The notes: generated from the letters alone by a model not told the origin. 58,729 nt of DNA from Sphingopyxis sp. (GCA_002733865.1 NVXM01000038.1:1-58729), one strand, 5' to 3'. Shown: positions 24,494 to 35,847, numbered from the stretch's first letter. Numbers and translations are program-made.

Positions 24494-26065
24494 CTATTCC
24501 CACTCAATGGTCCCCGGCGGCTTGCTGGTATAGTCATAAACCACCCGGTTGATCCCCTTTACTTCATTGACGATCCGCGTCGAGACGCGGGTCAGGAAGC
24601 TGGCGTCGAAGGGGTAGACATCGGCGGTCATGCCGTCGGTGCTGGTGACGGCGCGCAGGCCGCAGACATTGTCATAGGTGCGGCTGTCGCCCATCACGCC
24701 AACCGTCTTGACCGGCAGCAGCACCGCAAAGGCCTGCCAGATCGCATCATAGAGCCCGGCATTGCGGATTTCCTCGAGATAGATCGCATCCGCCTTGCGC
24801 AATATGTCGCAGCGTTCCTTGGTCACTTCGCCGGGAATCCGGATAGCCAGACCCGGTCCGGGAAACGGATGGCGCCCGACAAACTGATCGTTCAGACCCA
24901 GCTCGCGGCCAAGATCGCGGACCTCGTCCTTGAACAGCTCGCGCAGCGGCTCGACCAGCTTCATGTTCATCCGCTCGGGCAGGCCGCCGACATTGTGATG
25001 CGACTTGATCGTCACGCTCGGCCCGCCGGTGAAAGAGACGCTCTCGATCACGTCCGGATAAAGCGTGCCCTGGGCGAGAAAATCGGCGCCACCGACGCGG
25101 GCGGCTTCCTCGTCGAACACCTCGATGAATTCGCCGCCGATGAACTTGCGCTTCTTCTCCGGGTCGGTCTCGCCGGCCAGCCCCTTCATGAAGCGCGCCT
25201 CGGCGTCAACCACCACCAGCGGAATATTATAATGGTCGCGGAACAATTTCTCGACCTGCTCGCGTTCGTTCATCCGCAGCAAGCCATGGTCGACAAAGAC
25301 GCAGGTCAGCTGGTCGCCGATCGCCTCGTGGATCAGGATCGCCGCGACCGAGCTATCGACGCCGCCGGACAGGCCGCAGATCACTTTCTTGTCGCCGACC
25401 TGCTTGCGGATTTCGGCGATCTTGGCGTCCTTGTACTCCGCCATCGTCCAGTCGCCGGCACAGCCGCAGACATGGCGGACGAAATTGCCGATCAACTTGC
25501 CGCCATCGGGCGTGTGCACGACCTCGGGGTGGAACTGGGTGCCATAATAGCGCCGCTCGTCATCGGCGATCAGCGCGAACGGCGCGCCCTCGGTGGTCGC
25601 GACAATCCGGAAGCCCGGGGCAAATTCGGTAACCTTGTCGCCATGGCTCATCCACACCTGATGCCGCTCGCCGACTTCCCACAGGCCGTCGAACAATACG
25701 CATTCTTCGGAGACTTCGATAAAGGCCCGACCGAATTCGCCGCCTTCACCGGTCTCGTGCCCCGGCCGCACTTCGCCGCCAAGCTGGTGCGTCATCACCT
25801 GCTGGCCATAGCAGATGCCGAGGATCGGCAGGCCGCTGTCGAACAGGATCTGCGGCGCGCGCGGGCTGCCGTCCTCTGGCACGCTGGCCGGTGATCCTGA
25901 AAGGATGATCCCCTTCGGTTTCAGCCGGTGAAAGGCCTCCTCTGCGCTGTTGAACGGCGCGATCTCCGAATAGACCCGCGATTCGCGCACCCGGCGGGCG
26001 ATAAGCTGCGTGACCTGAGAGCCGAAATCGACGATCAGGATGGTTTCTTCATGGGCTATGGACAT
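24494..26065 (-). CDS. guaA: GMP synthase (glutamine-hydrolysing)
   Basis: Makes GMP from XMP, ATP and glutamine. The 523-residue protein has the class I glutamine amidotransferase domain first (LPILGICYGQQVMTHQLGG with the nucleophile Cys), then the ATP-pyrophosphatase domain with SGGVDSSVAA, and the conserved C-terminus ending PPGTIEWE. ATG at 26065 gives the standard length. Its 3' end faces an AT-rich, probably acquired patch; the guaA 3' end is a well-known integration site for genomic islands. Confidence 0.97.
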   Translation of the reverse strand: MSIAHEETILIVDFGSQVTQLIARRVRESRVYSEIAPFNSAEEAFHRLKPKGIILSGSPASVPEDGSPRAPQILFDSGLPILGICYGQQVMTHQLGGEVRPGHETGEGGEFGRAFIEVSEECVLFDGLWEVGERHQVWMSHGDKVTEFAPGFRIVATTEGAPFALIADDERRYYGTQFHPEVVHTPDGGKLIGNFVRHVCGCAGDWTMAEYKDAKIAEIRKQVGDKKVICGLSGGVDSSVAAILIHEAIGDQLTCVFVDHGLLRMNEREQVEKLFRDHYNIPLVVVDAEARFMKGLAGETDPEKKRKFIGGEFIEVFDEEAARVGGADFLAQGTLYPDVIESVSFTGGPSVTIKSHHNVGGLPERMNMKLVEPLRELFKDEVRDLGRELGLNDQFVGRHPFPGPGLAIRIPGEVTKERCDILRKADAIYLEEIRNAGLYDAIWQAFAVLLPVKTVGVMGDSRTYDNVCGLRAVTSTDGMTADVYPFDASFLTRVSTRIVNEVKGINRVVYDYTSKPPGTIEWE

Positions 26066-26140
26066 GGCTTAGCCGCTTAGTGGGCCGCCCGTTTTGAGTC
26101 CAGTGCCTTTGTCCTGCATTCCTCGAAAAACCCGTCCGTT

Positions 26141-26839
26141 CTAGCCGCCGCTTAGGTCGCCGAGAAATACAGCCAGCACGACGCCAATCGCGGTTGCGAT
26201 TCCGGCCATATGATGATCCTCCTTGTAGGCCTGCGGAAATACTTCCGTCGCCAGCGAGGCAACCACGGCACCAGCCGCAAAACAGCGCGTTCCCGCGAGC
26301 ACATGCGGCGACACACCTTCGAGCGCAATATTGCCGATGATGGCCGCGGCGGACAATATCGCGGCGGTCAGCGCCCACAGTCCCAGCGTCTTGCCTCTGG
26401 ACAGCCCGCCCTTCACCATCTGCTTGGCGCCGCCCGCTGCTTCCGGCAGATTGGACAGCAGGATTGATCCGGCCAGCGCCGCGACTTCAATTGGCGCCGC
26501 CCCGATCAGCGCCACCCCGAGCGCCAGATTTTCCGGTATGCCGTCGAGCGTGATCGCGGCCAGCAACCCGCCGCCGCCGTCCGCGTCCCATTTTTCATCG
26601 ATCCAGTAATCGATCACGGTAAAGACCACCGCCCCGGCAGCCACCGCTCCCAGCCCGACCCACATATTGCTCTGCTCGAGCGAAGGCTGGATTAACTCGC
26701 TAACCAGCGAGACGATCAGCGCGCCGCCAGCGAGGGCGATGACAAAGCCCTGCGTCTTTGTCGAAAGTTTCCCGTAAATGCCCCACAACGCCCCGGCGAT
26801 CAGGGCGGCCGACACAACGGCCACAACGAGAATGGTCAT
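26141..26839 (-). CDS. ZIP family metal transporter
   Basis: Inner-membrane divalent-metal importer of the ZIP family, about 232 residues with eight hydrophobic helices. The metal-site helix IV has TLDGIPENLALGVAL (HNxPEG-type) and helix V has ILLSNLPEAAGGAKQ. The His of the usual HN motif is replaced by Asp-Gly, as in some bacterial subgroups. Starts at 26845 (TTG), 26842 and 26839 are all open; the last has the best spacing from AGG. The metal is not predictable. It lies 75 bp upstream of guaA on the same strand. Confidence 0.85.
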   Translation of the reverse strand: MTILVVAVVSAALIAGALWGIYGKLSTKTQGFVIALAGGALIVSLVSELIQPSLEQSNMWVGLGAVAAGAVVFTVIDYWIDEKWDADGGGGLLAAITLDGIPENLALGVALIGAAPIEVAALAGSILLSNLPEAAGGAKQMVKGGLSRGKTLGLWALTAAILSAAAIIGNIALEGVSPHVLAGTRCFAAGAVVASLATEVFPQAYKEDHHMAGIATAIGVVLAVFLGDLSGG

Positions 26840-26877
26840 CATCAACCTGTTACCCGCGACAGCAAATCAGGTTCCCC

Positions 26878-27025
26878 CGCACCCCTGCGCAGGCAGGGGC
26901 CCATCTCGGACCCTCGCCACTTGTCGCTATGGCAGCAGATTACGTGCAGATGAACGCTTGGAGTATCCCAACTCAATGGCAAACAGAATAGAGACCGGGA
27001 GATGGACCCCCGCCTGCGCGGGGGC
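26878..27025. repeat. Dispersed inverted repeat, family A, copy 2
   Basis: Left arm CACCCCTGCGCAGGCAGGGG followed by CCCATCTC (26878-26910) faces the right arm GGGAGATGGACCCCCGCCTG with GCGCGGGGG (26994-27025). The same arm design is seen at 5146-5225. About 85 bp of unique sequence separates the arms. It fills the gap between the acyl-CoA ligase stop and the ZIP transporter start, so it could form a strong hairpin at the end of the ligase transcript. Confidence 0.8.
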
Positions 27026-27027
27026 AC

Positions 27028-28590
27028 TTATCCCTCAACCATATCCCGAAGTTCGGTCTTCAATATCTTGCCGATATGGCTGCGCGGCAGCTCGTCGATC
27101 AGGCGCAGTTCGGAGAGCCGCTGGGTCTTGCCCAGATTGGCATTGGTCGCCACCATTAGCGCCTGCGGAACGAGTTCAACCCCGGCCTCGGCCACGACAA
27201 AGCCGACCGGCGTCTCGCCCCATTGCCGCGAGGCCACGCCGATCACCGCCGCATCGGCGACGCCGGGCTGCGCCATCAGCGCTTCCTCGAGATCGCGCGG
27301 ATAGATATTGAAACCGCCGGAGATGATCATGTCCTTGGTCCGGCCCATCAGCGTGATAAAACCGTCCGCGTCGACCCGGCCGATATCGCCCATCCGCTGC
27401 CAGCGTTCGCCCTTCTCGTCATACCAGCTGGCTTCCTCGGTCTTTTCCGGCTGGTTCTTGTAGCCCGACATCATCGTCTGCGAGCGGCCGACCAGCTCGC
27501 CCATTGCGCCGGCTGGCAGCCGGTTGAGCTGCTCGTCGACGGTGATCACCTCGCTGCCGCCCCAGGCGATGCCGACCGTCTGCAGCTTGTCCGGATGTTC
27601 GTGGCACAGCAATATGCAGACCACCCCGCCCTCGGTCATCGAGTAGATCTCGATCAGCCCGCCCGGCATCCGCTTTAGCACTTCCGCCTTCAGTTCCGCC
27701 GAGAAGGGCGCGCTGGTGCAATATTTGTGGGTCAGGCTGCCCAGATCATAATCGTCGAAGCCCTCGAAATCCATCAACCGCTGATATTGCACCGGCACCA
27801 GCATCGTGTGGCTGGCGCGATGGCCCTGCGCCAGCTCCAGCCAGCGCTGACAATCGAACTTGCCCATCAACACCACCGTGCCGCCATAGGCAATGGTCGG
27901 GGTGAACAGCGCCAGCGTGGTGTTGGAATAGAGAGGCGTCGACAGCAAGGTCACCTGCCCCGGCTTGCCATAACCGGTGCCCTCGCCGACTGCCGCGTGA
28001 TACCAGCGCATCTGGCGGCTGTGGACAATGCCCTTGGGCGTTCCGGTGGTGCCGCTGGAATAGATGATATTATAGGGGTCTTTCGGACCGGCGCCCAGAT
28101 CGACAGGGGTCGCGCCTTCTTCCGCCATCCAGTCATCCATCAGCGGCGCGTCGTCTGCGGCCGCGTCCATCATGATATGGTTCAGCGGCGGCAAATCTTC
28201 GCCGCTCTCCAGCAGCTCCGCCCGCTTGGCGCTGTCGATAAACAGATGCATCGCGCCGCTGTCGCGCATCATATTGGCCAGCTGCTTCGACGTCGCCGAG
28301 GTAGTCAGCGGCGCCGCGCAACCGCCAGCGACAATCGCTCCGAGATAGGCGAGCGCATAACGCACCGTCGTCGTCCCGAGAATAGCCACCGCCTGCCCCT
28401 TCTGCAGGCCATCCTCCTGCAGTTGCGCCGCAATCCGGTTGACCAGCGCCGCGGTCTCGGTCCAGCTGAGCTTCTCCTCGCTGTCATCGAGCGCGATCCG
28501 GTCGGGCTGGTTGACCGCATGTGCGTTGATCAGATCAGCGAGCTGGCCAAACGGCTGCTCGAGATAGCGGGCGGGGTCTATTTTTATCAT
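27028..28590 (-). CDS. AMP-forming acyl-CoA synthetase
   Basis: ANL-superfamily ligase, 520 residues, activating a carboxylic acid to its CoA thioester through an acyl-AMP. The P-loop-like A3 motif is IIYSSGTTGTPKGIVHS, A5 is YSMTEGG, A7/A8 appear in RMGDIGRVDADGFITLMGRT and KDMIISGGFNIYPRDLEE, and the A10 Lys is in SHIGKILKTELR. The substrate is uncertain: aromatic acid, medium-chain acid or steroid side chain are all possible. ATG at 28590; a transposon-like cassette lies about 120 bp upstream and separates it from further genes. Confidence 0.9.
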   Translation of the reverse strand: MIKIDPARYLEQPFGQLADLINAHAVNQPDRIALDDSEEKLSWTETAALVNRIAAQLQEDGLQKGQAVAILGTTTVRYALAYLGAIVAGGCAAPLTTSATSKQLANMMRDSGAMHLFIDSAKRAELLESGEDLPPLNHIMMDAAADDAPLMDDWMAEEGATPVDLGAGPKDPYNIIYSSGTTGTPKGIVHSRQMRWYHAAVGEGTGYGKPGQVTLLSTPLYSNTTLALFTPTIAYGGTVVLMGKFDCQRWLELAQGHRASHTMLVPVQYQRLMDFEGFDDYDLGSLTHKYCTSAPFSAELKAEVLKRMPGGLIEIYSMTEGGVVCILLCHEHPDKLQTVGIAWGGSEVITVDEQLNRLPAGAMGELVGRSQTMMSGYKNQPEKTEEASWYDEKGERWQRMGDIGRVDADGFITLMGRTKDMIISGGFNIYPRDLEEALMAQPGVADAAVIGVASRQWGETPVGFVVAEAGVELVPQALMVATNANLGKTQRLSELRLIDELPRSHIGKILKTELRDMVEG

Positions 28591-28710
28591 GGCACAACTG
28601 TTTCAGCATCTGGCGTGCGATTGCAACGCTTTGCTCGCCCCCCTCGCGCTTTCGCCAGCACCGGGGAAGTTGGGCGCGCGAAGTCGCGAAGGCAGGAAGC
28701 GATGATGCGC

Positions 28711-28731
28711 ATTTAGTAAACTGTCACCGTG
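28711..28731 (+). repeat. Left terminal inverted repeat of cassette
   Basis: 21-bp sequence beginning TTTAGTAAACTGTCACCGTG, read inward. Its reverse complement recurs at 30174-30194 with one mismatch. No copy is seen elsewhere in the window. Confidence 0.75.
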
Positions 28732-28882
28732 ACCCCACCGTAATCCAGTTACAAACCGTCCGGGCGTGTGATGAGGTAGTTTTCCAGACGATATAGGAAC
28801 CTAATGCAGAGTCCCGTCGTATCCGCCATCTAGAATTCGGGGATTGTTGCACCCGTGACGGTAATTCACCCGTCATTTTAGC

Positions 28883-30031
28883 TCAATCTTTTAACAACAA
28901 ACGCGCAATGTTAAGCTGATGGATCTGACTTGTTCCCTCGTAAATGCGTAGCGCGCGCAGATCGCGAAAGAAACGTTCAATCCCACCTTCTTTAACATAC
29001 CCTTGTCCACCGAATATCTGCACTACACGATCGACCACGCGGCCCGCCATCTCGGTCGCATAATATTTGCAGATAGAGACATCCATAGTTACATCTTGCC
29101 CAGCGTCACGCTTCCGAGCCGTCTGGAGGATCATAGCGCGCGCTACCTCTATCTCTACCTTACTATCTGCAAGCATGGCCTGGATGAGCTGGTTTTCCCC
29201 GATTGTTCGGCCGCCTTGGCGGCGGGATTTGGCGTAACGAACTCCTTCCTCAAGCAAACGAATTGCAGGACCGGTTGCAAGCGCCGCGAGGTTGATCCGT
29301 TGCTTATTAAGGGTCTTCATCATCGTGCGGAAGCCTCCGCCTTGTCGTCCGATTATCTGAGACGAGTTTACGACGACGTCCTTAAGAAAGACTTCACCAA
29401 TCGGAGCGCCTTCCTGTCCCATTTTCGGAGTGGACCCTGAGGTAGAAAGACCTTCCGTGTCTCGATCAATCAGGAAGGCGGTAATGGCGTCGACCGAACG
29501 CTCTGTGCCAGTCTCAGTACGAGCGAAGACGGTGAAAACATCGGCGATCGGTGCCAGAGTGATATACCGCTTTTGGCCATTGAGCTTGAAGCAGCCATTC
29601 CCGATCGGCTCGCCCGTGGTTTCGATAGCCGAGGCATCCGATCCCGCGTTAGGTTCGGTAAGTGCAAGGCAGCCTGTTATCCGGCCTGAGGCTAGGCCAG
29701 GCAAATATTTACGTTTGAGCTCCTCCGATCCATCCTGAACGAGCGACTCTGAGCCTATGCCAGTGTTGATTCCAACGCGTGCGCGGAAAGCGACTGAGCA
29801 ACGTGAAATCTCTATGTTTGCGAGCGCTAGCTCTTCTGTCGTAAGACCCGAGCCACCGAATTCTTCCGGAATTGACCAGCCGAAATATCCACGCACCCGC
29901 ATCTCTTCAACAATCTCTTCCGGGATTTGATCTTCCCGTTCGACCCGGTCTTCGTTCGGAATTGCCACGGTGCGTACAAAGTCCCGCACGTCTTCGAGCA
30001 GTATCTCCAATTTATTCGCGTCTCGGATCAT
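28883..30031 (-). CDS. Acyl-CoA dehydrogenase inside inverted-repeat cassette
   Basis: FAD enzyme that introduces the alpha-beta double bond in acyl-CoA, 382 residues. Visible signatures: CLALTEPNAGSDASAIET (FAD/substrate loop), KRYITLAPIADVF, and QIFGGQGYVKEGGIERFFRD near the end. The catalytic Glu is present in LRIYEGTSQIHQLNIAR, the short/medium-chain position. Base usage is less GC-rich than in neighbouring genes. It is the only gene between the two 21-bp inverted repeats. The chain-length preference cannot be told. Confidence 0.92.
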   Translation of the reverse strand: MIRDANKLEILLEDVRDFVRTVAIPNEDRVEREDQIPEEIVEEMRVRGYFGWSIPEEFGGSGLTTEELALANIEISRCSVAFRARVGINTGIGSESLVQDGSEELKRKYLPGLASGRITGCLALTEPNAGSDASAIETTGEPIGNGCFKLNGQKRYITLAPIADVFTVFARTETGTERSVDAITAFLIDRDTEGLSTSGSTPKMGQEGAPIGEVFLKDVVVNSSQIIGRQGGGFRTMMKTLNKQRINLAALATGPAIRLLEEGVRYAKSRRQGGRTIGENQLIQAMLADSKVEIEVARAMILQTARKRDAGQDVTMDVSICKYYATEMAGRVVDRVVQIFGGQGYVKEGGIERFFRDLRALRIYEGTSQIHQLNIARLLLKD

Positions 30032-30173
30032 GTCTTGGTTCTCTGAGGGATATTTTCCGCACTACCGTGGGCTGCCACGTCCCGAGTTTAGTTACATTTG
30101 AATCACCGCAACACCTGCCATTTTAGGCAGTAAGCGCGGTAGCAGGGGACCTGAAGAAAATTAGGGGATGCCA

Positions 30174-30194
30174 TCACGGAGACAGTTTACTAAA
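30174..30194 (-). repeat. Right terminal inverted repeat of cassette
   Basis: Reads TCACGGAGACAGTTTACTAA plus a final A on the plus strand, which is the reverse complement of the 28711-28731 repeat with one mismatch (position 15 of 21). Confidence 0.75.
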
Positions 30195-30245
30195 CTCTAG
30201 AACAAATTGGTGCGCTGACACCCTAATACCATCAACCGTCCAAAC

Positions 30246-30746
30246 CTACCCCGCGACCAGCACCACATAGATGCTCTCGACCCAGCCGCTTTTGCACGGG
30301 CCGTCATAATTGCGCTTGGCGCGGACCGGGGAGGAGACGCCGCAGTCGCCGGGGCCAGCCGATGCGCCTTCTTCGGCGGCCGGGGCCTTGTCATAGACGA
30401 TGCCGAACCATTGCTGGTCGATGCTGCGGGTGCAGATATAGACGCGCTGGCCGGGGGCGAGACTGTCGGTTTTTTCCGCTGCATCAAACGGGGCACTCAG
30501 TACCGGCAGCGCGCCACTGTCGTGGCGACCGACTTCGCCGACCGACTGACAGGCATCGAAGCGCGGGCCGCCCTCGCCGATCCGCACCGGCTTGGCGGTC
30601 GCGCCGGCTTCGACCCGGTCGGTCCGGCCGGTCGGATTTTCAAGATTGGCGCTGCTTGCGCCCAGGTCATCGCTGACCTTGGTCGATTCGGAGCAGGCGG
30701 TGCTGGCCAGGCACAACAGGGAAGCGGCGAGCAGGATTCTGTTCAT
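30246..30746 (-). CDS. Hypothetical lipoprotein with SH3-like domain
   Basis: A 166-residue exported protein. The signal sequence MNRILLAASLLCLASTAC ends in a lipobox, so it is probably anchored in the membrane. The mature part has FDACQSVGEV, a strand pattern ending RVYICTRSIDQQWFGIVY, then DCGVSSPV and YDGPCKSGWVESIYVVLVAG; the paired cysteines suggest disulfides, and the pattern looks like a bacterial SH3 domain. The start is set at 30746; the longer frame lacks a signal sequence at its N-terminus. Function unknown. Confidence 0.72.
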   Translation of the reverse strand: MNRILLAASLLCLASTACSESTKVSDDLGASSANLENPTGRTDRVEAGATAKPVRIGEGGPRFDACQSVGEVGRHDSGALPVLSAPFDAAEKTDSLAPGQRVYICTRSIDQQWFGIVYDKAPAAEEGASAGPGDCGVSSPVRAKRNYDGPCKSGWVESIYVVLVAG

Positions 30747-30869
30747 GGCGGGCGGTTTAGCGCAAAAGCAGGGCGCTTGGGAAGCTGCGAATATATTGCG
30801 GCGGTGGGCGAGCTGTGCGGGGCTGCCGAGGCCCATCGCTGGCAAGTTCGCCTGCGAGCTTTACCATAT

Positions 30870-30937
30870 CGTTCGTGCTGAGCCTGTTGAAGCACCTTTG
30901 CGCTCTCCCTCGTCCTTCGACAGGCTCAGGACGAACG
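30870..30937. repeat. Dispersed inverted repeat, family C, copy 2
   Basis: Arms CGTTCGTGCTGAGCCTGTTG (30870-30894) and GTCCTTCGACAGGCTCAGGA with CGAACG (30912-30937), separated by about 17 bp. The first copy is at 10006-10089. It fills the gap between the lipoprotein and thioesterase genes, both on the minus strand. Confidence 0.8.
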
Positions 30938-30973
30938 GTGGGGCGCTTTGACGACCGGCGGTCCCGTGATCGG

Positions 30974-31375
30974 TCACAGCACAATCTGGGTCTGGGTCAC
31001 CACCGACACCAGCGTGCCGTCCTCGAGCGTGATCTTCGTCTGCCAGACCGACTGCCGCCGACCGGCCTTGAACGGGGTCGCCTCACCGTAGACCGTGCTG
31101 CCCTCGGGTGCCGCATTGAGGAAATTGGTCTTGCTTTCCGAGGTGGTGGTGCCGTTCGATCCCTCGGGCAGATTGGCAAAGCCGCCGAACGCGCCGAGCA
31201 CATCGGCAAAGGTCATCAGCGCGCCGCCGTGGATGCTGGGGCTGCCGCGACCGTTGCCCGCGGTGCAAATCTCCGGCCGCACCAGCATCTCGCCGCGCAC
31301 CTTGTCCTTGTCCATTGCGGTAATGACTATCCCCATGGTTTTCGCAAAGGGCACCATATCGGCGGGATTGGTCAT
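30974..31375 (-). CDS. PaaI family hotdog thioesterase
   Basis: A 133-residue hotdog-fold acyl-CoA thioesterase of the PaaI/YigI group. The motif PSIHGGALMTFADVLGAF holds the conserved HGG turn and catalytic Asp; SKTNFLNAAPEG and QTKITLEDGTLVS are the later strands. It probably hydrolyses aryl- or acyl-CoA thioesters. The start overlaps the stop of the GxxExxY gene upstream (ATGA), although the two have no obvious common function. Confidence 0.85.
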   Translation of the reverse strand: MTNPADMVPFAKTMGIVITAMDKDKVRGEMLVRPEICTAGNGRGSPSIHGGALMTFADVLGAFGGFANLPEGSNGTTTSESKTNFLNAAPEGSTVYGEATPFKAGRRQSVWQTKITLEDGTLVSVVTQTQIVL

Positions 31376-31812
31376 GTGGAGGGTCCTTTTTCGGGTTGAT
31401 GCACGCGAAGGCGCGAAGCAGCGAAGTCGGTGTGGTTATTGACGATACGCCTGCATCCCAACTTGAAGGTCGGCGCACCGAAGTTCATCAACAGGCCGAG
31501 CGGTAAATCCATCAAACGAAGATAGGAAAGCACCTGTTTTGCATGCACCGGCATATGCCGTTCCGTCGATTTCAATTCAATCAGCAATTTATCTTCGACC
31601 AGCAAATCCGCGCGGAACCCTTCTTCCAGCACAATATCCAGATATCTGATCTTGATCGGCTTCTGCCGATCAACTTTCAGGCTTCGATCGGAAAGCGACT
31701 TGGCAAGCAGCGCCTCATACACGCTCTCGAGCAGCCCGGGTCCGAGATTGGCGTGCAGCCTGTAACCGCATTCCACAGCGATCGCCGATAACTGTTCAAC
31801 AGAATTTTCCAC
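31372..31812 (-). CDS. GxxExxY family protein
   Basis: Protein of a widespread bacterial family of unknown function, named for a motif here seen as LGPGLLESVYEALLAKSL. Later blocks are EGFRADLLVEDKLLIELKST, AKQVLSYLRLMDLPLGLL and NFGAPTFKLGCRRIVN; the D-x-E-x-K-like pattern suggests a PD-(D/E)XK nuclease-type fold. GTG at 31812 gives the usual 146 residues; a reading to 31920 adds a poorly matching head. Unusual GCGAAG-rich tracts lie just before its start and at its 3' end. Confidence 0.78.
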   Translation of the reverse strand: MENSVEQLSAIAVECGYRLHANLGPGLLESVYEALLAKSLSDRSLKVDRQKPIKIRYLDIVLEEGFRADLLVEDKLLIELKSTERHMPVHAKQVLSYLRLMDLPLGLLMNFGAPTFKLGCRRIVNNHTDFAASRLRVHQPEKGPST

Positions 31813-31960
31813 CCTATATTCTTCGCATTCTTCGCGGCTTCGCGCGAGAAAATATCCGCGCTTGTCCCAATATGTTAAGCCGTTGATATATTGATATAAT
31901 ATTATCCGCAAATCCGACATTTTTCTTGGGTTTGCGGGCACCAGCGGCTATGGTCGCGGC

Positions 31961-34477
<2,517 letters not shown>

Positions 34478-34601
34478 TCAAGCTCCTCCCCGGCGCTGAA
34501 GATTAGGCCTTTCGGCCATATCGATCAACAGCTGACGCGGCGCTAGAACCGTGCTGCAATGAAAGCAGAACGGCTATGACCGATACTCCGGGAAAAGAAC
34601 A

Positions 34602-34949
34602 ATGAGCGACGTCACCGTCTGGTACGATGGTGCCTGCCCGCTGTGCATCCGGGAGATCGCCCTGATGCGCAAGCTGGACCGGCGCGGCGCAATAGCCTTC
34701 GTAGACATAGCATCGCCGGCGCAATCCTGCCCGATCGACCGGCAACTGATGCTCGACCGGTTTCATGCATCGGAAGATGGCCGCCTGCTATCAGGCGCAG
34801 CGGCCTTTGCCGCGATGTGGCGCGCGATCCCGGTCTTGCGACCAATCGGCCTGCTTGCGCGCCTTCCCGGTGCGTTGGCGGTTCTTGAGGCCCTGTACCT
34901 GCAGTTCCTGAAGGTCCGCCCCCGCATCCAGAAGCGACTAAAAGGATAG
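34602..34949 (+). CDS. Thiol-disulfide oxidoreductase DCC family protein (DUF393)
   Basis: A 115-residue DUF393 protein. The N-terminal motif VWYDGACPLCIREIALMRK contains the DxxCxxC signature that gives the family its name, and the FVDIASP block follows. The C-terminal part is helical and hydrophobic (IPVLRPIGLLARLPGALAVL). The family is presumed to be redox active; its target is unknown. ATG at 34602 has an AAAGAA-type site. It faces the SDR gene downstream. Confidence 0.87.
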   Translation: MSDVTVWYDGACPLCIREIALMRKLDRRGAIAFVDIASPAQSCPIDRQLMLDRFHASEDGRLLSGAAAFAAMWRAIPVLRPIGLLARLPGALAVLEALYLQFLKVRPRIQKRLKG

Positions 34950-34956
34950 GCTGGAG

Positions 34957-35748
34957 TCAGGACCCCGCGGCGATAGCACCCATCATAAGTTCCTGATCCT
35001 TGCGGGTCGGATTGCCGCGCAGGCATAGGCCGCCATTCACCTGCAGATTCTCGCCGGTCATGAAACATTCATCGCTGGCAAGGAAGACAGCGGCGGCGGC
35101 AATATCCTCGCTCGTGCCGATCCGGCCAAGCGGGTAGCGTGCTTCAAAAGACTCGACCAGCCCCGGCACCTGATCCACGCCTGCGGTCATGGGCGTACGC
35201 GTCAAACCCGGAGAAATGCTGTTGGCACGGATTCCCCTGTCGCCAAATTCATGGGCAACGCAGCGAATGATATGATCGGTCGCGGCCTTGGTGCCCATAT
35301 AGGCGGCGTGGTCATTGAGCATGATCGTTGCGGTCGCCGAACTGATCTGGATGATCGATCCGCCATTATCCATCGCCTTGATCATTTCCTGATAGAATTG
35401 AAACGGGCCGACCAGTTGCAGCGCCGACATCATTTCCAGTTCTTCTTTGGTATTTTCCAGAAACGGTTTCAGAAAACCGATGCCGGTGCCGTTGATCGCT
35501 ATATCGACTCCGCCCATTTTGCTTTTTGCGGCTTCGGCAAGCGCCTTGATATCTGCTTCCTTGGTAAGGTCGCACAGCGCATAATGACCATCGATCTCTT
35601 CGGCGAAGCGCTTCAGCTCGTCTTCGTGCCGTCCGGCCACGAGAACATCCGCCCCTTCATCGTGCAATCTCTGGGCAATCACCTGTCCCATATTGCCTTT
35701 ACCAGCGGCTCCAAGAATGACCGCTTTTTTTCCTTCCAGACGTCCCAT
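34957..35748 (-). CDS. Short-chain dehydrogenase/reductase
   Basis: Rossmann-fold NAD(P) oxidoreductase, 263 residues. The cofactor loop is VILGAAGKGNMGQVIA (a GxxxGxGx variant), the catalytic Ser is in IIQISSATATI, and the Tyr/Lys pair in AAYMGTKAATDHI. NGG near the C-terminus (LQVNGGLCLRG) is the family closing motif. ATG at 35748 has an AGGAG site eight bases upstream. It lies next to the two TonB-dependent receptors and is probably part of the catabolic region. The substrate is unknown. Confidence 0.9.
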   Translation of the reverse strand: MGRLEGKKAVILGAAGKGNMGQVIAQRLHDEGADVLVAGRHEDELKRFAEEIDGHYALCDLTKEADIKALAEAAKSKMGGVDIAINGTGIGFLKPFLENTKEELEMMSALQLVGPFQFYQEMIKAMDNGGSIIQISSATATIMLNDHAAYMGTKAATDHIIRCVAHEFGDRGIRANSISPGLTRTPMTAGVDQVPGLVESFEARYPLGRIGTSEDIAAAAVFLASDECFMTGENLQVNGGLCLRGNPTRKDQELMMGAIAAGS

Positions 35749-35847
35749 CAAGTTTCTCCTCAAGCTAGTTGTTGTTCGTTGCCCATATTAACCCACCGCT
35801 GGCAGCACACTACTCTCACTATGGGTATCCCGTGTGAGACAGAGATC

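Larger units (their letters stand above)
28711..30194. mobile_element. Transposase-less cassette of 1,484 bp carrying an acyl-CoA dehydrogenase gene
   Basis: Two facing 21-bp repeats, identical at 20 of 21 positions, bracket a single acyl-CoA dehydrogenase gene plus about 150 bp of non-coding DNA on each side. No transposase, integrase or resolvase is encoded inside. The DNA within is richer in A and T than its neighbours. This is the layout of a mobile insertion cassette, moved by a transposase encoded elsewhere. I see no clear target-site duplication, so mobility is inferred. Confidence 0.5.

Noticed and set aside
26960..26980. CCAACTCAATGG resembles the end of guaA (CCCACTCAATGG) and might be an attachment site
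   Set aside because: It lies upstream of guaA, inside a dispersed repeat, with only a dozen similar bases; chance is likely.
28883..29440. Plus-strand frame of 145 residues inside the acyl-CoA dehydrogenase
   Set aside because: Antisense shadow with no recognisable domain or ribosome binding site.
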